64,000 nt of DNA, from NCBI GenBank assembly GCA_031367105.1, contig JANLPG010000129.1:1-64000 (forward strand), given 5' to 3'. Numbering within the stretch: the first letter of the stretch is position 1; each line of letters starts with the position of its first letter. This DNA comes from Palsa-1233 sp031367105 (GTDB lineage: Bacteria; Gemmatimonadota; Gemmatimonadetes; Gemmatimonadales; GWC2-71-9). Both the position numbers and the translations under genes were made by a program. The notes below the pieces were generated by a model that did not search any database, was not told the DNA's origin, and was given only the letters and a program-made list of their open reading frames with translations. Positions 1-8,856 of this stretch are shown here, piece after piece.

Positions 1-2111
1 TCGGCGGCCTCGACGGCGATATCGGTGCCACCACCCATCGCGATGCCGATGTCGGCTCGGGCCAGAGCGGGCGCGTCATTGATGCCATCGCCCACCATCG
101 CCACGACGTGTCCAGCGGCCTGCAGCCGCTCGATCTCGGCCACCTTGCCGTCCGGAAGGACGCCGGCGATGACCAGAGTCAGCCCGATCTCCCTCGCAAC
201 CGCCTCGGCGGTGGCGCGCTGGTCGCCGGTGAGGAGCACCACCTCGAGGCCGAGGGAACGCAGGCGCGCGATCGCGGCAGGAGTGCTGTGGCGAACCGGA
301 TCGGTCACCGCAATCACTCCGGCGAACACACCATCCACCGCCACGTGGATCGTAGTGCGCCCCCGGGCTGCGAGCGCAGCGGCGGCGGCGGCCAACGGGG
401 TTGCCGAAATGCTCCAATCTGTCAACAGCGCGGCAGTACCGACGACCACGGCGTGGCCAGCGACGGTACCGGTGATCCCCTTGCCGGTGACCGACTGGAA
501 CTGTTCCACCGGCGGGAGGGTGAGGCCACGCTGTTCCGCCGCGCCGACGGCGGCTGTGGCAAGCGGGTGCTGTGATGCGCGCTCCAGCGCCCCGGCAAGT
601 TGGAGGAGTTCGTTCTCACTCACCGTCGCGTCGGAGGCGATGAGAATATCTGTCACGGTCGGCGCACCCTCGGTCACCGTGCCGGTCTTGTCGAGCACAA
701 TGGTGTCGACATCACCCAGGCGCTGCAGCGCCTCGCCCCCCTTGATCAGGATGCCGAGCGTGGCGCCCTTCCCAGTTGCGACCATCACGGCGGTGGGAAC
801 CGCGAGTCCCATCGCGCAGGGACAGGCAATGATCAGGACCGCCACGCTCGCTGCAAAGGCGCGCACGGCTGGGGCCTGGTCGGCAGCGAGGTACCAGACG
901 ACGAAGGTCACGATCGCGATGGAGATCACGACCGGTACGAAAACGCCACTGATCCGGTCGGCAAGGCGCTGAATGGGAGCCCGGGCACCCTGGGCATCAC
1001 GCATCAGTTGGACGATGCGCGCAAGCATCGAGTCGGCCCCGAGCGTCGTGGCGCGAATTCGCAGGGCACCGGTGCCATTGATGGTGCCCCCGATGACCCG
1101 ATCGCCGACGCGCTTGGCCACCGGGAGCGACTCGCCGGTCAGCATCGCCTCATCGGCGTTGCTTTCTCCCCAGGTCACTTCGCCATCGACCGCGATGCGT
1201 TCTCCTGGCCGGACGACGACCTCGTCACCCGGCAGCACCGCCTCCACTGCGAGATCGAGCTCGGTGCCATCCCGGACTACGCGGGCAGTGGCTGGCTGCA
1301 ATCGCGCGAGTGAACGCAGGGCGGCAGTGGTGTTGCGCTTGGCTCGCGCCTCGAGGGCATTCCCCGCAAGGATGAATGCGATGATGATAACCACCGCTTC
1401 GTAGTAGCTGTCGGGCGTCAGACCGCGGCTGGTGAACACGCTCGGCGTCACTGTCGCCATCACCGAATAGAGAAACGCTGCGCCGGTGCCCACGGCCACG
1501 AGCGTGTTCATATCGGCCGAGTGGTGCCGGAAGGCAATCCAGGCGCGCACGTAGAAATGCCGGCCGGTCCACCCCATCACCAAGGTGGTGAGCGCGAGCA
1601 GAATCCAGGAGAGTTGCTGATGCGATACGTTTGCGAGCCACGGGAAGAGTGCCTGCACCACCGGGCTGAGCGTGTGCATCGCCCAGCCCATGAACGGGTC
1701 GGTACCGTGCCCCCCACTGCTCGCAATCATCAGCGGCATCGAGAGGACCATCGCAACCGCGCCGAGCAGCGCGGTGATCACTGCCTTCCGACGCAACCCG
1801 TGGTACTCCTGCTGCTGCGCGATGTCGCGGGCCGACTGCTCGTCGATGGCCGATCGATCGGGCACCGGCAGTTCGGCGCCGTACCCCGTGGCCTGAATGA
1901 CCTCGACCAGGCGTTCCGCGGAGAGCCGCGCCGGGTCGTAGCGCACCGTGGCATTGGCGAGCATCACGTTGACGTCGGCCTGATCGACCCCCGGTTCGCT
2001 CTCCAGTGCCGTCTGGATCCGGACCTGGCAGGCAGAACACGTCATCCCCTCGACCGGGATGGTGACCGTGGTCGCCGGGCGATGCGCCGGTGCCTCAGGT
2101 GTGGCGTGCAT
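1..2111 (-). CDS. copA: Copper-exporting P1B-type ATPase (3' end outside window)
   Basis: Pumps Cu(I) out of the cytosol across the inner membrane at the cost of ATP. An N-terminal HMA domain carries GMTCSAC (C25, C28). Membrane helices follow, then the actuator motif TGES, the transmembrane metal site CPC (C430-P-C432), the phosphorylation motif DKTGT (D474), SQHPLA, and GDGIND close to the left window edge. About 703 residues are visible; family members have about 740-800, so only the last helices are missing. The ATG at 2111 lies 8 bases after the stop of the small upstream ORF and is the last gene seen of the copZ operon. Conserved CPC argues for Cu+ or Ag+ rather than Zn. Expression presumably starts at the copper-type promoter ahead of copZ. 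Confidence 0.96.
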   Translation of the reverse strand, partial: MHATPEAPAHRPATTVTIPVEGMTCSACQVRIQTALESEPGVDQADVNVMLANATVRYDPARLSAERLVEVIQATGYGAELPVPDRSAIDEQSARDIAQQQEYHGLRRKAVITALLGAVAMVLSMPLMIASSGGHGTDPFMGWAMHTLSPVVQALFPWLANVSHQQLSWILLALTTLVMGWTGRHFYVRAWIAFRHHSADMNTLVAVGTGAAFLYSVMATVTPSVFTSRGLTPDSYYEAVVIIIAFILAGNALEARAKRNTTAALRSLARLQPATARVVRDGTELDLAVEAVLPGDEVVVRPGERIAVDGEVTWGESNADEAMLTGESLPVAKRVGDRVIGGTINGTGALRIRATTLGADSMLARIVQLMRDAQGARAPIQRLADRISGVFVPVVISIAIVTFVVWYLAADQAPAVRAFAASVAVLIIACPCAMGLAVPTAVMVATGKGATLGILIKGGEALQRLGDVDTIVLDKTGTVTEGAPTVTDILIASDATVSENELLQLAGALERASQHPLATAAVGAAEQRGLTLPPVEQFQSVTGKGITGTVAGHAVVVGTAALLTDWSISATPLAAAAAALAARGRTTIHVAVDGVFAGVIAVTDPVRHSTPAAIARLRSLGLEVVLLTGDQRATAEAVAREIGLTLVIAGVLPDGKVAEIERLQAAGHVVAMVGDGINDAPALARADIGIAMGGGTDIAVEAA

Positions 2112-2119
2112 TGCCCACT

Positions 2120-2263
2120 TCAATCGCCGGCTGGATGATCAACTCCCTGTGCAGCATCCCCATCCACCTCCGCCGCGACAGCTGGGCTGCGCGCAGCGAG
2201 GAAAAACCACCAGTTTACCGCCCCAATGGCGAGAATTCCGAGCACCACGACGAGCGCGTTCAC
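2120..2263 (-). CDS. Small single-pass membrane protein between copZ and copA
   Basis: A 47-residue ORF starting with GTG, whose GTGA overlaps the copZ stop codon, so translation is probably coupled. One hydrophobic helix (about residues 2-22, ending in the aromatic cluster NWWFF) is followed by a short polar, acidic tail with no Cys and a single His. It contains no HMA motif. Its position inside the copper operon and its short distance to copA (8 bases) suggest a small accessory subunit of the pump. Helices of this type also precede some membrane-bound cupredoxin domains, so it could be a remnant of one. I do not recognise a named family, and function is inference from context only. Confidence 0.65.
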   Translation of the reverse strand: MNALVVVLGILAIGAVNWWFFLAARSPAVAAEVDGDAAQGVDHPAGD

Positions 2264-2478
2264 GGCGCGGTGGTGGCCGGGGTAGCGCGGTAGCCTGCCT
2301 TGGTGACTGCCTCCGCGAGTGTGGCGGCGCTCGGTCCGTCCGCTGGCGTGTGAATTTCGGCCCGCCCGATCTGAACGCTCATCACCTCCGCACCGGGGAC
2401 AGCGGCGAGCGCCCGGTTGACCGCGTTCAGGCAGTGCCCACAGCTCATCCCTTCGATTTGCAGCGTAACCGTCGACAT
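2260..2478 (-). CDS. copZ: Copper chaperone, HMA domain
   Basis: A 72-residue soluble protein that is essentially one heavy-metal-associated domain with the Cu(I)-binding motif GMSCGHC near the N-terminus (residues 10-16). Proteins of this type carry Cu(I) in the cytosol and hand it to the N-terminal HMA domain of CopA, whose gene lies two ORFs downstream. Start: ATG at 2478, preceded by GGAGGGG with good spacing. It is the first gene of the operon and sits directly behind a near-consensus promoter. Length and motif match the CopZ/Atx1 family closely. Confidence 0.93.
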   Translation of the reverse strand: MSTVTLQIEGMSCGHCLNAVNRALAAVPGAEVMSVQIGRAEIHTPADGPSAATLAEAVTKAGYRATPATTAP

Positions 2479-2507
2479 TACCCCTCCAGGGTATCTGTTC
2501 CGAAATC

Positions 2508-2536
2508 ATCATACATAGGGGGTGGGGGTATGTCAA
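2508..2536 (-). promoter_or_regulatory. copZ-copA promoter with C-rich inverted-repeat spacer
   Basis: Read on the minus strand: TTGACA (2536-2531), a 17-base spacer, then TATGAT (2513-2508). This is nearly a consensus sigma-70 promoter ending about 30 bases before the copZ start. The spacer is filled by CATA, eleven C/A bases (CCCCCACCCCC) and TATG, an imperfect inverted repeat resembling operators of CsoR-type copper-sensing repressors. Binding there would block polymerase directly. No csoR or cueR gene is in the window, so the regulator is unassigned. Confidence 0.75.
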
Positions 2537-2578
2537 GCGTGGCGGGCGTGGCACGCCCCCTGCACGCTTGCTCCGCTG

Positions 2579-3592
2579 ATGCGGTCCTCCGGAGTGACTC
2601 CCCTCGAAGTGTTTGTCCCCGTCCTGACCTGGGCCGGGGTGCGGCCGAGCTTGGCGGAGCTGCATACCTGGCACGAAGCACTGCACGACGCCGTCGCTGG
2701 CCTGATGCCGGCGGAGTTGCTGGCGTGCTGGCTCTATCCGGCCCGAGGCGGATCGGTCCTCGTGGGCCCGACCGCGCTCACGCCCGACCTGCTTTCGCCA
2801 CCGAGGGCGGAACCGCTGGTGGCGCAGGAAGGGTTGTTCGCGCTGGAGGATCTGCTTCGCGCCAGCGGCTATCGCTCGGCAATGGCGATACCGATTCGCG
2901 CGGAAGTCCAGGACGTCGGAGTGCTGCTCGTGGGGGCGTTCGCCGAAGATGCCTATCGGCTTTCGGATCACCGGACATTGTCGCGGGTCGCTGCCCAGCT
3001 CTCGACCTGCTGTCGTCGCCTCGCGGCCTATCCCTGGGTCCGGCCTCGCGCCGTGGGTACCGATCACAACAGCACCGTCACCGCTGTTACCGAGGGATTG
3101 CTTGACGCGATGCGTCGCGCACGCAACGGTAGCGAGCTGGTGCAACTTGCTTCCGACGCGCTTACGCTGCAGCTGCCGCACGACCGGGTGGAATTGATCG
3201 CCGTCGCCCCCGCACCGGATTGCTGGGCGCTCGTCGGAGGCGAACGCGGCACGGCCGCGTCGCTGACCCTCGACGCCCAGGCGACCGATGCGATCGACGC
3301 GCTGCTCCATCGGCTCGGATCGCGTTCCCTCGCTCGCGTGGCGGATTTGCGGGACCTCGATGTGCGCTGGCCGGTGGCCACTGATTCGCGGGTCGCCGAT
3401 CGACTGCACAGCGTGCTCGCGGCGCGGCTGGAAGTCGGAGGCCAACTGGTGGGGTGGTTGTGGTTCGGGAGCGAGACGCCGGATTTCTTTCGCAACGAAG
3501 ATGAAGGCGTCGCGCGGCTTGCCGCCGAGTTGCTGGCGCCGCGCGTCGCGGCCTGGGCAGCGCGCGCCGAGCTTGCGGGGGCGTGGAGTTAG
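2579..3592 (+). CDS. GAF-like domain protein, function unknown
   Basis: A 337-residue soluble protein that looks like two tandem GAF-type sensory folds, roughly residues 1-150 and 165-335. Each half ends in the GAF-like pattern of a hydrophobic strand, a short polar turn and a long helix. No output domain (kinase, GGDEF, HTH) is present. It is divergent from the copper operon and convergent with the sensor kinase gene, which it overlaps by 4 bases. The ATG at 2579 is chosen because the upstream in-frame extension would run through the copZ promoter. It may supply a ligand- or redox-sensing module in trans; that is inference. Domain assignment rests on fold-like patterning, not a diagnostic motif. 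Confidence 0.6.
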   Translation: MRSSGVTPLEVFVPVLTWAGVRPSLAELHTWHEALHDAVAGLMPAELLACWLYPARGGSVLVGPTALTPDLLSPPRAEPLVAQEGLFALEDLLRASGYRSAMAIPIRAEVQDVGVLLVGAFAEDAYRLSDHRTLSRVAAQLSTCCRRLAAYPWVRPRAVGTDHNSTVTAVTEGLLDAMRRARNGSELVQLASDALTLQLPHDRVELIAVAPAPDCWALVGGERGTAASLTLDAQATDAIDALLHRLGSRSLARVADLRDLDVRWPVATDSRVADRLHSVLAARLEVGGQLVGWLWFGSETPDFFRNEDEGVARLAAELLAPRVAAWAARAELAGAWS

Positions 3593-5229
3593 CTCACCTC
3601 CGCCGCGACCATCTCCATCGTCGTACCATCGCGCCGCTTGGGCGGCCCATCAACCGGCAACATGAACCAGAACGTGCTTCCCTTCCCGTAGATTGACTCG
3701 ACCCCGATCTGGCCACCGTGCAGTTCCACGAACCGCTTGCAGAGCACCAGGCCGAGGCCGGTGCCCTGCGCAGCGCGCGAAGCGGACGCATCGACCTGGG
3801 AGAACTCCTGGAAGAGCTTCCCCATATCCTCAGGCTTGATACCGATCCCGGAGTCGGACACCGACACCCAGACGACATCGCGGGTGGCCAGCCTCACCGC
3901 CTCGCCGAACCGCGTCGCGGCGACGCTCGGCATCGGTGCCACAGTGCGCACGGCAGAGACGGTGATCCGGCCGCCTTCTCCCGTAAATTTCGAGGCGTTG
4001 CTCAGCAGATTGAAGAGAATCTGGCGGATCCGTACGCCATCGGCCATCACGTCGATCGACACGCCTTCCGGGAGGTCGACGAGGCACTCCTGCTGCTTCC
4101 CGCTGCGCAGCGAACTGGTGTCGGTCACGGCCGCCACGACCGCCTCACGGACATCGCACACGGCCAGCGACAGCGTCATCCGGCCCGCCTCGATCTTCGA
4201 CAGGTCAAGCACCGAGTTGATCAGGCCGAGCAGGTGATTGCCGTTGCGGAGAATGGCCTCGAGAAACTCCTTCTGCTGTTCCTCGAGCGGCCCCAACCCT
4301 TCCGTGAGCAGCAAGTCGGAGAAACCGATGATCGCATTGAGTGGTGTGCGCAGCTCGTGCGACATATTGGCGAGGAATTCACTCTTGAGCTGCGTGGCGC
4401 GCTGCAGTTCCTTGTTTTTGGTCGCCAGCATCCGCTCGTTGCGACGGAGCTCCTCGAGCACGGTGGTGCGGTCGAGGCCGAGCACCACCTGGTCGCCGAG
4501 GGTCTGCAACAGCTGACGATCGTGCTCACCGAAGAAGCGGCCATCCTTGCGGTTATACGCGCAGACTGCGCCCACCACGAGGCCCGCCGAACGCAGTGGG
4601 ACCATCGCCGCGCTGGTGAGGCGGCCCGTCAGCTGCTCGTGGGGGTGGTTGCGCGGGTCGGCTTCCATACTGTCGACGAGCACCGCCTCGTCGTGGAGGA
4701 TGACGTGCCCCACCAAGGACCGTTCCATCGGCACCAACGAACCCACCGCCGGGAGCAGCGGGCCGGCGCCGGCGACAACCCGGACGAAGCGGCCTTCCTC
4801 GACCACCAGCATGATCGCCCCGCCTTCGGCCTCGAGCAGGTCTGCGGCTGCCTGGGCGATCTGGCGGTTGAGCGCGGCGAGGTCATTGCCCGCCAGCAGG
4901 GCGGCGGCGAGATCGCGGAGGCGTTCGAGTTCCCGATTGCGGCGATCGGCGGCCGCCAAGGCCCGGGAAAGCGACTCCTTCTGATGTTGTGCGATCCCCC
5001 GACCGCGCCGCATCGTGATCAGTGCGACGAAGCTGCTGAGGGCGGCGAAACCGAGCCCGATATCCCTCGCTTCGGAGGCCAGGAAGACGACCGACATCCA
5101 GCCGAAGAAGAGGGCGTAGAAAACCAGCGGTCCGGTGGCGATGATGCTGTCGTACCAGCGCCGGCGAACCCGGGGGGCTGCCGCGAGCCGCCGGTCGCGG
5201 ATCACCGCGGGCGAAGGCGAGTCGCTCAC
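3589..5229 (-). CDS. Membrane sensor histidine kinase (2 TM, GAF, HisKA, HATPase_c)
   Basis: A 546-residue hybrid-less sensor kinase. Two membrane helices (about 28-50 and 56-73) are followed by a coiled-coil linker, a GAF domain (about 112-252), a HisKA phosphoacceptor motif SHELRTPLN with His at about 291, and a HATPase_c domain (about 400-536) with the N box LLSNASKF, DSGIGI and GTGLGL. It autophosphorylates and would pass phosphate to a response regulator, but none is adjacent, so it is an orphan. The GTG at 5229 overlaps the stop of the upstream BFD-like gene (GTGA). That coupling suggests co-expression with an Fe-S protein, and possibly a redox or oxygen signal sensed by the GAF domain. 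The signal itself cannot be read from the sequence. Confidence 0.9.
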   Translation of the reverse strand: MSDSPSPAVIRDRRLAAAPRVRRRWYDSIIATGPLVFYALFFGWMSVVFLASEARDIGLGFAALSSFVALITMRRGRGIAQHQKESLSRALAAADRRNRELERLRDLAAALLAGNDLAALNRQIAQAAADLLEAEGGAIMLVVEEGRFVRVVAGAGPLLPAVGSLVPMERSLVGHVILHDEAVLVDSMEADPRNHPHEQLTGRLTSAAMVPLRSAGLVVGAVCAYNRKDGRFFGEHDRQLLQTLGDQVVLGLDRTTVLEELRRNERMLATKNKELQRATQLKSEFLANMSHELRTPLNAIIGFSDLLLTEGLGPLEEQQKEFLEAILRNGNHLLGLINSVLDLSKIEAGRMTLSLAVCDVREAVVAAVTDTSSLRSGKQQECLVDLPEGVSIDVMADGVRIRQILFNLLSNASKFTGEGGRITVSAVRTVAPMPSVAATRFGEAVRLATRDVVWVSVSDSGIGIKPEDMGKLFQEFSQVDASASRAAQGTGLGLVLCKRFVELHGGQIGVESIYGKGSTFWFMLPVDGPPKRRDGTTMEMVAAEVS

Positions 5230-5477
5230 GCCGCGGCCTCGTCGGAGTCGCTCACGTCCTCGAGCACCGAATGAAAAATGGTGGTGCCGCACGCCAGCAT
5301 TGCCCGGAGATAGGGGCGGCACATTCCGCACTGCTCGCCGCAGCCGGTCGCGGCCTGCAACTCGGCAAGGTCCCACCCCCCATCCCGCGCCAACGGGAGG
5401 AGCCGAGTGAACGTGGCACGCATACAGACGCACCGGTCGATGCGGAGCTGGGGCAGCCAGGGACTGGAGGGGAGCAT
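5226..5477 (-). CDS. BFD-like [2Fe-2S] protein
   Basis: An 83-residue protein with the four-cysteine arrangement of bacterioferritin-associated ferredoxin domains: CVC near residue 18-20, then TGCGEQCGMC about 30 residues later. Such domains bind a [2Fe-2S] cluster and act in iron release from bacterioferritin or as electron-transfer modules. The ATG at 5477 is chosen; a TTG at 5528, immediately after the thyX stop, would give a 17-residue extension. The gene is sandwiched between thyX and the sensor kinase, overlapping the latter by 4 bases. No bacterioferritin gene is nearby, so an iron-storage role is not supported by context. Confidence 0.75.
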   Translation of the reverse strand: MLPSSPWLPQLRIDRCVCMRATFTRLLPLARDGGWDLAELQAATGCGEQCGMCRPYLRAMLACGTTIFHSVLEDVSDSDEAAA

Positions 5478-5529
5478 TGGCACGAAATCTAGCCGGGCGG
5501 CAGGACGGGAAGCGAGATGCGAGCGCAAC

Positions 5530-6282
5530 TCAGACCTTATGGTAGATCACGCGCCCTGCCTGTTCGCCATCCTCTGCCGGGTAGAGCTCGAAATCGTTGA
5601 AAAATGCCGGCGATTCCCCCCGCAGGGTCTCGAGCACCCTGACCGCGAGGCGGCGGATTTCCCGCTCGGCCCCCTCCCCAAGGCGCAGTTCCAGCATCGT
5701 GCGCCAGGCGCGGATGTTTCCGCTGACCACGATCTTGGTCTCGGTCCCGTTGGGGAGCACCGATCGCCCTGCCTCGCGCGCCAGCTTGCGGCGGTGCATC
5801 CTGTCGGACACCCAGGCGTAGCGCTCCATCAGCTTCTCGACCGAGGCGACGTAGCTGGCCTGTGCCGCCTCCATCTGCGCCAGCCAGGCGGCCTCGAGCG
5901 CCGCATCCCCCTGGACAGCCGGAGGCATCACGAAGGCGGCATCGGATTCGTCGACGTAGCGCTGGGAGAGCTGCGAGTAGCCGAAACCCGCCCGATGGCG
6001 CACCAGTTCGTGGGTGAGCGACCGGGAGACCCCTTCAATCAGCAGCACGTAGACGGCGTGTTCGAAGACCGATCCGTGGCCCTGCTTCAGGATGTTTCCG
6101 AGGTACTCCGCCGTGCTCCGCCCGGCAGGGTTGTGCTGGCTCATATAGCAGAGCCGGCCGGCGAATTCCGCCAGCTTCTCGCCGTCGGTGCCCGGCTCCT
6201 TCCACTGGACTCCGAGGTGGGCCGGTTCGAGGAATTGCGGGCGGGCGATCAGCGTGACGACGGATTCGCGGTAGAGGCGCAT
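5530..6282 (-). CDS. thyX: Flavin-dependent thymidylate synthase
   Basis: A 250-residue ThyX, which makes dTMP from dUMP using methylene-tetrahydrofolate, FAD and NADPH. The family signature appears as RHRAGFGYSQLSQRY, a variant of the RHR-x7-S motif that binds FAD and dUMP. HGSVFEH and the downstream SGNIRAW region are also typical. The ATG at 6282 fits the family N-terminus; a longer upstream frame to 6411 has no family resemblance. No thyA is seen in the window. It lies at the head of a minus-strand run (thyX, BFD-like, kinase) with a 52-base gap before the chosen BFD start. Confidence 0.93.
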   Translation of the reverse strand: MRLYRESVVTLIARPQFLEPAHLGVQWKEPGTDGEKLAEFAGRLCYMSQHNPAGRSTAEYLGNILKQGHGSVFEHAVYVLLIEGVSRSLTHELVRHRAGFGYSQLSQRYVDESDAAFVMPPAVQGDAALEAAWLAQMEAAQASYVASVEKLMERYAWVSDRMHRRKLAREAGRSVLPNGTETKIVVSGNIRAWRTMLELRLGEGAEREIRRLAVRVLETLRGESPAFFNDFELYPAEDGEQAGRVIYHKV

Positions 6283-6368
6283 GGGCAGTCGGGGTGTTGG
6301 TGGTGGATCGTGAATGGTGCGCCGAAACCACGGCGCGGCGGAAGATAAGCCTCCCTCCCGCCGCCTGC

Positions 6369-7988
6369 TTACGACCTCGGGGTCGGCGCGGTCCAGCGGC
6401 TCTCGGCCCAAGTCGCACCGATTTCGATGGCCCGAAGCTGGTCGGCGACGCCCTCCGGAAGGACGGCAGCCTCGGAGCCGACCTTCAGCCGCTGCACCGG
6501 ATCGCCACCGTCGCCCAGTATCACTCCAGTATTCCAGAGCGACTCCGGATCGAACGCCTGCTTGAGCGCGCGGAACACTTGCATCACCGTTTCGCCGTAG
6601 AGCGAAGCGAGCGTCCCGGCGCGGAGTCGTCCGGCGCCGTGCTCGCCGGAGGGGGTGCCACCAAGCTGGATGACCGCGGCAGTGACTTCCTCAAAAATCG
6701 CGCGCACCCGTTCGTGCCAGTCGTCTTCGTGCAGGTTCGGCAACAGGTTGACGTGGACGTGACCATCACCGGCGTGGCCGAACAGTACGGCGTCAACTTT
6801 GTGCCGCAGCGTGGCCGCGTCGATGGCATCGAGGTACTCGGCGAGGCGTGCAGGAGGGACGCAACCATCCTCGATCACCTGGAGCGAACGGCGGCCGTCG
6901 CTGAGGGCCGCCAGGATCGGCGAGGCCCCGTGACGCACCGCCCAGAGCCGCTCGCCTGCTTGGGCGTCGAGCGCGGTCTGCACGTCGAGCGCAAACGGCG
7001 CGACCGACTCGGCCGCCTCCTCCACCCGCGCGGTCACCTCGGAGGCCGAGTCGCCCTCAAACTCTGCCAGCAGCAACCCCGCCGCCTTCAGCAGCAAACC
7101 CGGATGCTCCGGCGTGTCCAAGCGATCGTCGATCAGGCGGAGGAATGAGGCATCGAGCAGCTCGAGTGCCGAAGGATCTACCTCCCGGATCCGCTCAAGC
7201 ACGGCCGGCAGATCCGCCCGGGTTCGGAGCGCCACCCGCAACGATGCTCGGTGCACCGGGATCGGATCGAGCTGTACCACGATGTCCGTAATCACTCCGA
7301 GTGTTCCCTCAGCACCAATGACCACGTCGATCAGGTCACCGCTGGTAAGGAGCTGATCGAGGGCGTAGCCAGCGCTGTTCTTGCGGACCTGGGGATAGGC
7401 CGCGCGGATCTCATCGGCGCGGTGCGCGAGCAATGGCGCGACCGTGGAGTACCAGCGTAGCATCACCGGATGCCCGAGATCGGGAGGCAACCCTCGCACC
7501 AGGTGCAGGGGGCCATCGCCGGTTTCCAGTGTGAGCTCCCGTACCCAGCGACGCACGCTGCCGTAGCGAACCGTCCGCGGCCCCGATGCGTTGGTCGAAA
7601 TCAGCCCGCCCAACGTGGCCCACGCCCCGCTGGAGGGATCGGGTGGGAATCGCAGCCCGTCGCGGGCCGCCAGCGCCTGCAGCTGGGCCAGGGGAACCGA
7701 CGGCGCCAGTCGGGCGGAGCGATCGTTGGCGAACACCACGCAGCGTCCCGATTCGAACGCCGTCAGGTCGAGGACAATTCCGTCGCCAAGATTGCTGCCA
7801 TCCATCGCACTGCCGGCACCGCGCGGGGTGATCGACCAACCGGCCTCCCGTGCATCCGCGATCACCGCGCGCAGTTCACTGAGCGAGGTTGGTCGGGCCA
7901 CCGCAGCAGGAATGATCCGGTAAATCCCGGCGCCTTCGCTGTAGCGGGCCCTGCGGGTCGGGTCGAGAGCAAGCAGCGAGAGCGGCAT
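6369..7988 (-). CDS. FAD-linked oxidase / GlcD-type dehydrogenase
   Basis: A 539-residue flavoprotein of the PCMH (vanillyl-alcohol oxidase) family, comparable to D-lactate and glycolate dehydrogenases. The N-terminal FAD domain shows PRGAGSAMDG and a central IGAEGTLGVIT motif. The C-terminal oxidase domain has GHAGDGHVHVN and HGAGR, which line the flavin and substrate site. ATG at 7988 is chosen; a start 21 bases upstream is possible. No Fe-S partner (GlcF-like) is encoded beside it, and it has no Fe-S cysteine cluster of its own. The natural substrate is likely a D-2-hydroxy acid, but which one cannot be said. It stands alone between thyX and the divergent DUF116 gene. Confidence 0.85.
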   Translation of the reverse strand: MPLSLLALDPTRRARYSEGAGIYRIIPAAVARPTSLSELRAVIADAREAGWSITPRGAGSAMDGSNLGDGIVLDLTAFESGRCVVFANDRSARLAPSVPLAQLQALAARDGLRFPPDPSSGAWATLGGLISTNASGPRTVRYGSVRRWVRELTLETGDGPLHLVRGLPPDLGHPVMLRWYSTVAPLLAHRADEIRAAYPQVRKNSAGYALDQLLTSGDLIDVVIGAEGTLGVITDIVVQLDPIPVHRASLRVALRTRADLPAVLERIREVDPSALELLDASFLRLIDDRLDTPEHPGLLLKAAGLLLAEFEGDSASEVTARVEEAAESVAPFALDVQTALDAQAGERLWAVRHGASPILAALSDGRRSLQVIEDGCVPPARLAEYLDAIDAATLRHKVDAVLFGHAGDGHVHVNLLPNLHEDDWHERVRAIFEEVTAAVIQLGGTPSGEHGAGRLRAGTLASLYGETVMQVFRALKQAFDPESLWNTGVILGDGGDPVQRLKVGSEAAVLPEGVADQLRAIEIGATWAESRWTAPTPRS

Positions 7989-8064
7989 ATGGGGAAAGTA
8001 GCCCCCCACTCAGGCAGGCGGAGGCCTTGACTCCCACCGGCACCACCGGAGATTTCGCCTCCTG

Positions 8065-8856
8065 ATGACTGCCCCGCGAGCGGAACTGATCCATATCGAC
8101 GTCGATCGTCGCCTCGGCCACGAATGGGACGAGTGGGATGGCAAGTCCCTGCCAAATCAGGGGAATTTCGACGCGCCCCCCGGGCTCTTTTTTCGATGGG
8201 CCGTCGCGTCCCTGGCCGTGGCGCTCCTACTGGTGGCTGCGGTGCTCTACTTGCTGGCGCCTCGGCTTGCCGAATTGCAGCCGCTGCTCCCGCGGATTGC
8301 GTGGAGCAGCTGGGCAGTGGTCTCCGGTGCCGCCCTCCTCTGGTGGGGCCTGCTCGGGCTCTCGTACCGCTGGCGGCGTGCGCTGATGCCATCGCGGCTG
8401 GCCGAGCGCGGCTGGTTCCTCCGCGTGATGCGCCTCACGTCGCGGGTGGCGGGTCGATTCGGTCAGCGGGATCGAGTCGAGAACGCCGCAGTCAAGGTCT
8501 ACAACACGCTCGCGCTGTTGCGGACACGCAAGGTCGGCACTGGCGAACTGCTGCTGCTGATTCCCCGGTGCCTCTCGCGCGAGACACTCGACCACGTCCT
8601 CGGACTCGCCGGCAAATACGGCGTGCCCGTGTTCGTGGCCACACGCGGACAGCTGGCCCGGCGCGTGATCCGTGAGCGACGTCCGCGGGCGGTTGTGGCG
8701 GTCGCCTGTGAGCGTGATATGGTCACGGGGCTGCACGATGTGGCGGGAAAGGTGCCAGTCCTCGGGCTGACGATGACGCTGCCAGCCGGACCGTGCAAGG
8801 ATGCGATGCTCGACTTCGTGACGCTGGAGCGCTACCTGCAGGCGTTCGTGGCCTAG
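8065..8856 (+). CDS. DUF116 domain membrane protein
   Basis: A 263-residue protein with an N-terminal cytoplasmic stretch, two membrane helices (about 42-65 and 75-95), and a C-terminal DUF116 domain. That domain contains IPRCLS, a central VAVACERDMVTG motif and a conserved PAGPCKD near the C-terminus; these cysteines are typical of the family. Family members occur in anaerobes and diverse bacteria, and no activity is established. ATG at 8065 is the only reasonable start. It converges on the lipoprotein gene, the two 3' ends overlapping by 4 bases. Confidence 0.8.
   Translation: MTAPRAELIHIDVDRRLGHEWDEWDGKSLPNQGNFDAPPGLFFRWAVASLAVALLLVAAVLYLLAPRLAELQPLLPRIAWSSWAVVSGAALLWWGLLGLSYRWRRALMPSRLAERGWFLRVMRLTSRVAGRFGQRDRVENAAVKVYNTLALLRTRKVGTGELLLLIPRCLSRETLDHVLGLAGKYGVPVFVATRGQLARRVIRERRPRAVVAVACERDMVTGLHDVAGKVPVLGLTMTLPAGPCKDAMLDFVTLERYLQAFVA

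Noticed and set aside
2120..3445. Minus-strand frame of 441 codons
   Set aside because: Only its last 47 codons (from GTG 2263) are supported; the rest is antisense to the GAF-like gene and runs through copZ in another frame.
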